A DNA stretch of 14,998 nucleotides, taken from JBQTKD01 sp052389435 (GTDB lineage Bacteria > Actinomycetota > Actinomycetes > Sporichthyales > Sporichthyaceae). Shown piece by piece: positions 9,994-14,998 of the stretch. The notes below the pieces were generated by a model. The model saw only the letters and a list, made by a program, of their open reading frames with translations, did no database searches and had not been told where the DNA came from. The translations under genes and the position numbers were made by a program. How positions within the stretch are numbered: position 1 is the first letter of the stretch; the number at the start of each line of letters is the position of its first letter. The DNA is taken from the NCBI GenBank assembly GCA_052389435.1, contig JBQTIB010000136.1:1-14998 (forward strand), written 5' to 3'.

Positions 9994-10010
9994 GAGCGGT
10001 TCCGTCGCTC
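9994..10010. terminator. Weak hairpin between two convergent genes
   Basis: GAGCG and CGCTC form a 5-bp stem around a 7-base loop. They sit in the 28-base gap between the ends of the pRiA4b-family and methyltransferase genes. It is short, so only its position suggests a shared terminator. Confidence 0.25.
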
Positions 10011-10527
10011 ACGTCAGCCCGGCGAGTTTGTAGAGCACCAGCGACCCGGCGACGGCGACGTTCAGGCTCGCGCCGCGTCCGAGCATCGGAATCTCGACGA
10101 CCTCGTCGAGCAGGTCCCACACCTCCTCCGGCACGCCGTCGCGCTCGTGCCCGAGCAGCACGACGGTCCGCCCCCGCGCCGGGGCGAGCGCCGCCAGCCG
10201 CACGGCGCCCTCGCCCAGTTCGACGGCCACGATCCGGGTGCCGTCCCGGCGCTGCGCCGCCAGCCAGGCGGCCTGGGTCGGCCCCACCCAGTGCACGCAA
10301 CTGCGCCCGGGCAGCGTGTTCCCGTGCGCGAGCGCCTCCCGGTAGTGCGGGGTGCGGGGCACGGCCATGCACGCTCCGACGGCGTCGCAGGTGCGCAGCA
10401 GCGTGCCGAGGTTCACCCGATAGGCGACCCACAGCGGCGCGACGATCAGATGGTTCCAGCACGGATGGTCGGTGCGCCGTCGCGCCCGGCTCAGCTCGCG
10501 CGGCGCGGACTTGCGGGACCCGCTCAC
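10009..10527 (-). CDS. TrmH/SpoU-family RNA methyltransferase
   Basis: A 172-aa SPOUT-fold enzyme expected to 2'-O-methylate a ribose in rRNA or tRNA using S-adenosylmethionine. All three SpoU motifs are present. Motif 1 is N39-LGTLLR45-TCDAVG. Motif 2 is LLGHERDGVP (124-133). Motif 3 is EIPMLGRGASLNVAVAGSLV (145-164), whose knot loop binds S-adenosylmethionine. No N-terminal L30e-like RNA-binding domain is present, so it is a minimal, TrmL-like size form and the target base cannot be told. The start GTG 10527 is the first in frame; no strong ribosome site is visible, so the true start could be a little further in. It is divergent from the SpoIIE regulator, 244 bases away. Confidence 0.9.
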   Translation of the reverse strand: MSGSRKSAPRELSRARRRTDHPCWNHLIVAPLWVAYRVNLGTLLRTCDAVGACMAVPRTPHYREALAHGNTLPGRSCVHWVGPTQAAWLAAQRRDGTRIVAVELGEGAVRLAALAPARGRTVVLLGHERDGVPEEVWDLLDEVVEIPMLGRGASLNVAVAGSLVLYKLAGLT

Positions 10528-10651
10528 CGCGGGAGAAAGGCACTCCGAGGGTTCACGCGTGCGGCGCTTCGCGGCGCGCCGGGGCCATCGTCGAGGACGG
10601 GCCTACAGGATCGGCGCGGCCGTGCCGGCACGCCGCGCAGACCACGATCTC

Positions 10652-10670
10652 TTAGGTTAACCTCACCGGC
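10652..10670. promoter_or_regulatory. Iron-box-like (DtxR/IdeR/DmdR) site
   Basis: TTAGGTTAACCTCACCGGC agrees with the DtxR-family box TTAGGTTAGSCTAACCTAA at 14 of 19 positions: the whole left half, then CT and ACC of the right half. An AGGTTAACCT palindrome lies in it (10654-10663). This A/T-rich patch stands out in the G+C background. It lies between the divergent methyltransferase and SpoIIE genes, 102 bases upstream of the latter's ATG. The last three bases do not match, so a weak site or a chance match is possible. Confidence 0.4.
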
Positions 10671-10771
10671 GTTCCCACCGAGAGGCCTGTCAAACCTCCC
10701 GGACCTGGACATAGCGTGTGTGCCACACCCGGCGAACGCGCGCCGGAGCGCGAGGGCGAGGTCGGATCGCA

Positions 10772-13348
10772 ATGACGGCGAGCGTGGACCGGCGCCTGCG
10801 CGCGGTCGAGGCCACCGGGTTGCGCCCCGAGCCCGACGCCACCTTCGACGCCCTGGCCCGCGCCGCCTGCTCCGCGCTGCGCGTGCCGATCAGCCTGGTC
10901 AGCCTGCTCGACGTCGAGCGGCAGTTCTTCCCCGGCTCCTGCGGAATGCCCTCGCCGATGCAGCAGGACCGCGCGCTGCCGTTGACCGAGACGCTGTGCC
11001 GCATGGTCGTGGACCGCGGCGAGCCCCTCGTGTTCGGCGACGGGCCCGCGGACCCCCGCGTCGCCGACAACCTGATGGTCGCGGAGTTCGGCGTCGTGGC
11101 CTACATCGGCCTGCCGCTGACCGACGACGACGGCCTGGTCCTCGGTTCGCTGTGCGTGGTGGACCTCGAGGCGCGGGACTGGACCGAGCACGACCGCGCC
11201 GTCCTCGGCGCGCTGGCCGAGGCCTGCTGCGCCGAGCTGCGCCTGCGGACCGAACGCACCCGCTCCGACGCCGCCGCCGCCCGCGCCGCGCGCATGGGCG
11301 AACTCGCCGCGGCGCTGGCCCTCGCGCAGACCGTCGACGACGTCGCCGCCGTCCTCGGCGCCCGCGTCCCGGACGCCGTCGGGGCGCAGGCCCTCTCGCT
11401 GCGGCTCGTCCTCGCCGATCGCGGAGTCGCCCGCGCCGTCCACCTCGCCGGCAGCCCGCTGCACTACCGGGAGCGGTTCGTCGACCTTCCGCTGCAGGAG
11501 CCCAGCGCCGCCGCCGAGGTGGTGCGGACCCGTCGGCCGGTGTTCGTCGGCTCGCCGCAGGACTACCTCGCGCGCTACGGCCCGGCGGCGGCGGCGAACT
11601 ACGAGGCCGCGCGCATCGGCAGCCTCGCCCGGCTGCCGCTGCTCGTCGAGGACGACCTCGTCGGCCTGCTGTCGGTCGGGTACTGGGAGTGCACGGGCTT
11701 CCCGCCCGAGGAGCGCCTGTTCCTCACCACCGTCGCGGACCTCGCCGCCCAGGCCCTCGGCCGCGCCATGCGCACCGAACGCCTGCGCCGGCTCCAGTCC
11801 CTGTCCGACCTCGCGCTCTCGCGGCTGTCCCTCGCCGAACTCGCCGCGGACCTCGGCGATCGTCTCGCCCGCATGCTCCGCGCCTCCGTCGTCCTCTACG
11901 TCCACGAGCCGCACCGCGCCCGGCTGCGGCCGATCGGCCCGCACGGCACGCCCATTCCCCTCGGCCGCGGCGTCGTCGGAGGAGCCGTGGCCGAACGCCG
12001 GACGGCCGTGGTGGAGAACACCGCGGACCTGCCCGAACTCGACGAGGACCTACGCCGCTTCGGTTCCCTCGCCGTCGCGCCGCTGTGCCTGCACGGGCAG
12101 ATCGTCGGCGCCATGGTCATCGGCCGCGACCGGCCCGGCCCGTTCGCGTGCGCCGACGTCGAACTCGTCGGCGAGGCCGCCGCCCGCGTCGCGCTCGCGG
12201 TCGATCGCGGGACCGCCTTCGAACACCAGCGCGAACTCGCCCGGGTGCTGCAGGCCGCGCTGCTCCCGCCCGTGCTGCCGGTCATCGACGGCGTCCGCGC
12301 CGCCTCGGTCCACCAGGCGGCCGGTGCCGGGATCGACGTCGGCGGAGACTTCTACGACGTCTTCGCCCTCGGCGACGGCTCCTGGCTCGCCGTCATCGGA
12401 GACGTCCGCGGCCGCGGCCCCGCCGCCGCCTCGCTCACCGGCCTGATCCGGCACACCGTGCACGCCGTCGCCGCCGAGGTCCGCGACCCGGCCGCGATCC
12501 TGGCCCGCACCAACGCCATCGTCTTCCAGGAGACCGGGCCCGAGGACTTCGCGACCGTCGCCTGCGTCCGGCTGCGCACCGAGCCCGAACGGACCGAGAT
12601 CGCCCTGGCGTCCGCGGGCCACTGCGCGCCGCTGATCCTGCGTCAGAACTGGGCGGTGGAGGCGATCGAGACCGGCGGGATGCTTCTCGGGGCGTTCGCG
12701 GACCTGACGCTGGACTGCGTCCACCGCACCCTGCACCCGGGCGACGTCCTGCTCCTGCACACCGACGGCCTCACCGAGTCCCTCGGCGCCGACGAGCGCT
12801 TCGGCGAACGGCGACTGCGCGAGCACCTGCGCGGTCTCGGCGGCGCCTCGCCGGAGGAGATCGTCGACACCCTGCACCAGGCGGTGCTGCGCCACAGCGG
12901 CGGAGAGTGCGAGGACGACCTCGCGATGCTCGCCCTCGGGACCGTCCCGGCCGGGTACGGCGAGGCCGTGCAACTGCTCGAACACGCCATGGTCAACACC
13001 CCGCAGGCGGCCGCGGAGGCCCGGCGCGCCGTGGGCGCCCTCGCCGAGAGCGTGGGCGCGGACCTGCTCGAGGACCTGCGCCTGGTCGTCAGCGAACTCG
13101 TCGCCAACGCAGTGCGCCACGGCCAACCCGGCCACGACGTGGTGCTGCGCGTCGTCGCGCAGGGCTCGCGGCTTCGCGTCGAGGTCCGCAACACCGGCGC
13201 CCCGTTCGTCGTCCCCGACCCCGCCGAGCCGACGGCCGAGAGCGGCCGCGGCCTCGGCCTGGTCCGCGCCTACACCGCCCGCCTCGGCGTCGGCCGCGAA
13301 CGCGGCCGGGTGCTCGTGTGGTGCGAGTTCGACCGCCCCGTCCACTGA
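10772..13348 (+). CDS. GAF-GAF-GAF-SpoIIE phosphatase-HATPase (RsbU/RsbW-type) regulator
   Basis: An 858-aa multidomain signalling protein, probably acting on an anti-anti-sigma factor of the STAS type. It has GAF1 (about 20-165, with ETLCRMVV and VVAYIGLPL...LGSLCVVD), GAF2 (about 175-338) and GAF3 (about 342-480), then a helical linker. The PP2C/SpoIIE domain (about 505-722) carries metal-binding Asp526 (GGDFYD), Asp544 (GDVRGRG), Asp665 (HTDGLTES) and Asp715/716 (CEDDLAML). A C-terminal HATPase_c anti-sigma-like domain (about 733-857) has E775-LVAN779 (N box) and GRGLGLV (825-831, G2 box). Its G1 box reads VRNTGAP, with Asn807 where DxG is usual. No transmembrane helix is seen, so it is cytosolic. 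The start is ATG 10772; an in-frame GTG at 10718 adds only basic low-complexity residues. No STAS or sigma gene is adjacent, so it would act in trans. Confidence 0.93.
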   Translation: MTASVDRRLRAVEATGLRPEPDATFDALARAACSALRVPISLVSLLDVERQFFPGSCGMPSPMQQDRALPLTETLCRMVVDRGEPLVFGDGPADPRVADNLMVAEFGVVAYIGLPLTDDDGLVLGSLCVVDLEARDWTEHDRAVLGALAEACCAELRLRTERTRSDAAAARAARMGELAAALALAQTVDDVAAVLGARVPDAVGAQALSLRLVLADRGVARAVHLAGSPLHYRERFVDLPLQEPSAAAEVVRTRRPVFVGSPQDYLARYGPAAAANYEAARIGSLARLPLLVEDDLVGLLSVGYWECTGFPPEERLFLTTVADLAAQALGRAMRTERLRRLQSLSDLALSRLSLAELAADLGDRLARMLRASVVLYVHEPHRARLRPIGPHGTPIPLGRGVVGGAVAERRTAVVENTADLPELDEDLRRFGSLAVAPLCLHGQIVGAMVIGRDRPGPFACADVELVGEAAARVALAVDRGTAFEHQRELARVLQAALLPPVLPVIDGVRAASVHQAAGAGIDVGGDFYDVFALGDGSWLAVIGDVRGRGPAAASLTGLIRHTVHAVAAEVRDPAAILARTNAIVFQETGPEDFATVACVRLRTEPERTEIALASAGHCAPLILRQNWAVEAIETGGMLLGAFADLTLDCVHRTLHPGDVLLLHTDGLTESLGADERFGERRLREHLRGLGGASPEEIVDTLHQAVLRHSGGECEDDLAMLALGTVPAGYGEAVQLLEHAMVNTPQAAAEARRAVGALAESVGADLLEDLRLVVSELVANAVRHGQPGHDVVLRVVAQGSRLRVEVRNTGAPFVVPDPAEPTAESGRGLGLVRAYTARLGVGRERGRVLVWCEFDRPVH

Positions 13349-13357
13349 ACGCGCGTG

Positions 13358-13381
13358 GCCCGGCCGGAAGACCGGCCGGGC
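13358..13381. terminator. Strong bidirectional hairpin terminator
   Basis: GCCCGGCCGG (13358-13367) and CCGGCCGGGC (13372-13381) form a perfect 10-bp G+C stem with an AAGA loop. It begins ten bases after the SpoIIE gene stop and ends 15 bases before the stop of the convergent DUF4190-type gene, so it can end transcription from both sides. Confidence 0.8.
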
Positions 13382-13396
13382 GCGGAGCGAGGCCTA

Positions 13397-14107
13397 CTAG
13401 TAGGCCGAGGCCTCGATGACCTCGAAGCTCGCCTTCTTCAGCAGCGGGATGTCCTTCTGCGATGCGAAGTCGAACATCGTGATCTCGTCGGACTGCCCGG
13501 GGGCCAGGTCGGGGACGTAGGCCGAGTCGGTCGCAATGCGCGTACCGTCGGCGTTCACGGCGTCGACCTTGAAGTCGAACGACTGACGCTCGGTGCCCTT
13601 GTTGGTCACGGTCACGGTGAGCGAACCGTCGCGGATGCCGTAGGACTCGGTGGCCGTGTAGGAGCCGAACTCGACCGTGAGGTCCTCGGCCAACACCTGC
13701 GCTGTCGCGCCACCGAAGCTGCGGTTCAGGCTCTCGCTCGCCTCGACGACGGCCGCGGCGTAGAGGGCCGAGGAACCGATCGCGCCGACCAGCGCCACCG
13801 CGGCGAGGATCGTGCCGGCCAGAGCCTTGCCCCTGCCGCCTCGCTTGCCCTTGCGGGCGCCGAGCCAGCCGACGAGGCCAAAGACGAAACCGAGAATCGC
13901 CAGCAGGGCGGCGAAGAGGTTGACGATCGGCACCAGGCACAGGACGACTGCGACGATGCCGAGCACCAGGCTGGTCACCGCCAGACCGGTGCGGCCGGGC
14001 GCGGCCGGCGCGGGCTGAACGTAGCCCGGGTGGCCGTAGCCCTGCTGGGCGGGAACGAAACCGGCGTACTGCTGCGCGAGGTGCTGCTGCTGCGGATCGA
14101 TGCTCAT
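13397..14107 (-). CDS. DUF4190-type membrane protein with extracytoplasmic beta domain
   Basis: A 236-aa protein. Residues 1-38 are a Gln/Pro/Gly/Tyr-rich cytoplasmic tail. TM1 and TM2 (about 42-60 and 62-84, GLAVTSLVLGIVAVVLCLVP and NLFAALLAILGFVFGLVGWL) give the two-helix DUF4190 signature. A basic loop RKGKRGGRGK is followed by TM3 (about 96-121). Residues about 136-236 are a DUF4352-like immunoglobulin-fold domain (VEFGSYTATESYGIRDGSLT, VTVTNKGTERQSFDFKVDAV) outside the membrane. The start is ATG 14107 with a GGGGGA ribosome site eight bases upstream. It is the last gene of the minus-strand group after the SSI-like inhibitor, 146 bases away. Function is unknown; such proteins are common in actinobacteria and often thought to be envelope-associated. 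Confidence 0.88.
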   Translation of the reverse strand: MSIDPQQQHLAQQYAGFVPAQQGYGHPGYVQPAPAAPGRTGLAVTSLVLGIVAVVLCLVPIVNLFAALLAILGFVFGLVGWLGARKGKRGGRGKALAGTILAAVALVGAIGSSALYAAAVVEASESLNRSFGGATAQVLAEDLTVEFGSYTATESYGIRDGSLTVTVTNKGTERQSFDFKVDAVNADGTRIATDSAYVPDLAPGQSDEITMFDFASQKDIPLLKKASFEVIEASAY

Positions 14108-14131
14108 GCGAAAAGTCCCCCGTGTTTGGGC

Positions 14132-14148
14132 CACCGCACCGTGCGGTG
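14132..14148. promoter_or_regulatory. 17-base palindrome upstream of the DUF4190-type gene
   Basis: CACCGCACCGTGCGGTG has two perfect 8-base arms around one central base. It is 25 bases before the ATG of the membrane-protein gene, close to its ribosome site. It could be an operator, or the hairpin terminator of the preceding SSI-like gene, whose stop lies about 105 bases upstream. Confidence 0.4.
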
Positions 14149-14253
14149 CCTTCGCGAACTTGGACGGGTCGCGCGCAGGGGAGGTTTCGGACCAACGGCT
14201 CGAACGGGCTCGGCCGAACAGAGGGCCGTTCATGAAACCGGCCGCGTCGGCTC

Positions 14254-14661
14254 CTAGCGGGGAGCCTGCTCCGGCGGGAACACCTCGAACACCGAACCGG
14301 TCGCGACGCCCATCTCGCAGCGGTTCGGGAACGTGCGCCTGTAGGCGACGGGCTTGCCTTCGGCGAGGCCGTCGGCGCGCACCGAAACGGGCAGGTAGAT
14401 CTTCGCGCACGCGGCGACGTTCTGGCGGCCCGCAAGCTTGGCGAACTCGCCCCCCGCGGCGGCGATCTGCTCGCACGCGTCGGCCTTCTGCGGGTGGCTG
14501 CCCGCCGCCGGATTGCAGCGCAGCGAGACGACGATTCGCTTGCTCTCCACCTCCCGCACCGTGATGTTCAGCGAGGTGTTGCCCGCCGCCTGCGCCCAAC
14601 CCGCCGGCAGCAGCGTCGCCGCGGTGGCCGTCGCGGCCAGGACCGTCAACGTCTTGTTCAT
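14254..14661 (-). CDS. SSI-like (Streptomyces subtilisin inhibitor family) secreted protease inhibitor
   Basis: A 135-aa protein. MNKTLTVLAATATAATLLPA with a cut near AQA|AG (about 25) is a Sec signal peptide. The mature part fits the SSI fold: LRCNPAAGSHP...DACEQIAAAGGEF, CAKIYLPVSVRADG, YRRTFPNRCEMG and SVFEVF. Four Cys (49, 63, 85, 115) match the two SSI disulfides; the second pair has the same 30-residue spacing as C71-C101. In SSI the reactive bond is two residues after the third Cys (C-P-M-V); here it is C85-A-K87-I88, so P1 is Lys. From the standard mechanism this predicts inhibition of trypsin-like rather than subtilisin-like proteases. The start is ATG 14659-14661, with GGGGAGAGGGAG upstream. 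It lies 35 bases after the hydrolase gene; the hairpin between them may uncouple the two. Confidence 0.93.
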   Translation of the reverse strand: MNKTLTVLAATATAATLLPAGWAQAAGNTSLNITVREVESKRIVVSLRCNPAAGSHPQKADACEQIAAAGGEFAKLAGRQNVAACAKIYLPVSVRADGLAEGKPVAYRRTFPNRCEMGVATGSVFEVFPPEQAPR

Positions 14662-14684
14662 CGAAACTCCCTCTCCCCGTGAAA

Positions 14685-14701
14685 GCTGACGATGCGTCAG
14701 C
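14685..14701 (-). terminator. Hairpin between hydrolase and SSI-like gene
   Basis: GCTGACG and CGTCAGC form perfect 7-base arms around a 3-base centre. The site overlaps the hydrolase stop codon (14697-14699) and, on the minus strand, is followed by CTTTC. This suits an attenuator or terminator placed so that the SSI-like gene has partly separate control. An operator role is also possible. Confidence 0.4.
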
Positions 14702-14998
14702 CGAGTAGGTGCTTGCGCAGAAAAGCCGTCTCGTCGGCGCAGAGCTCTTCGAAACCGGCGCCGACGTAGGCCTCGAAGTGCGTGAACGGATAGGCGTGCA
14801 GCTCCCCGAGCGGTGCGGCCGCCGCGGCCGCGGCCGCCGGTTCCGGGGGAGTGACCACGTCGTTCTCGCACACCGCCACGAACAGCGGACAGCGGATCCG
14901 GCCGGCGTCGAGCCCCGGGCGATCGGACAGAACCTGCAACGCCACGCCGGCGTTGACCTCGGTGCGCCACTCGGTCCCGTCGGGCACGAGCATTCGCA
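14697..14998 (-). CDS. Alpha/beta hydrolase, C-terminal part (5' end off the right edge)
   Basis: About 100 residues are visible and the frame is still open at base 14998. The segment IRCPLFVAVCENDVVTPPEP has the strand and Asp of the alpha/beta-hydrolase triad (ENDxxTP). YPFTHFEAYVGAGFEELCAD supplies the catalytic His (THFEAY). The nucleophile Ser elbow lies outside the window. An Ala run (AAAAAAAA) sits between the two. The ending FLRKHLLG is typical of a family member's last helix. The substrate cannot be told from this part; it could be an esterase, a dienelactone-hydrolase-like enzyme or a peptidase. The ATG at 14993 is probably internal because the frame continues upstream. Confidence 0.85.
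   Translation of the reverse strand, partial: RMLVPDGTEWRTEVNAGVALQVLSDRPGLDAGRIRCPLFVAVCENDVVTPPEPAAAAAAAAPLGELHAYPFTHFEAYVGAGFEELCADETAFLRKHLLG

Noticed and set aside
10718..10771. Earlier GTG start for the SpoIIE-type regulator
   Set aside because: The 18 extra residues are basic low complexity with no ribosome site at a proper distance. GAF-type sequence begins after ATG 10772.
10147..13419. A 1090-codon plus-strand frame overlapping the methyltransferase and SpoIIE genes
   Set aside because: Arg/Pro/Ala-rich background translation without motifs. The SpoIIE frame carries all the domains.
14211..14229. CGGCC/GGCCG inverted repeat after the SSI-like gene as a terminator
   Set aside because: A 5-bp stem with an 8-base loop is expected by chance in this composition.

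Overview
The window is very G+C-rich DNA, about three-quarters G+C by eye, with almost every third codon position G or C. It comes from an actinomycete. Support for this comes from a Streptomyces-subtilisin-inhibitor-like protein, a triple-GAF / SpoIIE phosphatase / HATPase regulator, a DUF4190-type membrane protein, a SWIM/SNF2 helicase and two promoters with typical actinobacterial leaderless spacing. I cannot name the genus. The first ~260 bases are an exception: they encode part of a metzincin-type metalloprotease with visibly different codon use, and look foreign or like an assembly join.

Layout. 1-261: metalloprotease fragment (minus), cut at its N-terminal side and running off the left edge. 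378-569: small one-helix membrane protein (minus). 852-1724: DsbA/FrnE-like thioredoxin-fold protein (minus). 1725-2082: intergenic region with three 15-bp operator-like repeats about 60 bp apart. 2083-2470: decayed hipBA toxin-antitoxin locus, with a twice-frameshifted hipB and only the N-terminus of hipA left. 2458-2889: two-zinc-ribbon hypothetical protein (minus). 2890-3421: a long non-coding stretch holding a degenerate G+C tandem repeat and a leaderless promoter. 3422-6676: SWIM/SNF2 helicase. 6928-8817: secreted S8 subtilase. 8883-9980: pRiA4b ORF-3-family protein, leaderless. 10009-10527: TrmH/SpoU RNA methyltransferase (minus). 10528-10771: divergent intergenic region with an iron-box-like site. 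10772-13348: GAF-GAF-GAF-SpoIIE-HATPase regulator, ending at a strong hairpin shared with the convergent minus-strand group. 13397-14998: DUF4190-type protein, SSI-like inhibitor and the C-terminus of an alpha/beta hydrolase, all minus, transcribed in the order hydrolase, inhibitor, DUF4190.

How the genes relate. Most are single-gene units and I see no biosynthetic or defence operon. Possible functional links are: (i) the iterated operators with the hipBA remnant beside them; (ii) a secreted subtilase and a secreted SSI-fold inhibitor about 5.4 kb apart, although the inhibitor's P1 residue is Lys, which suggests a trypsin-like target instead; (iii) the iron-box-like site between the methyltransferase and the SpoIIE regulator. 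The most unusual parts are the repeats with the toxin-antitoxin ruin, the foreign metalloprotease end, and the GC tandem repeat.
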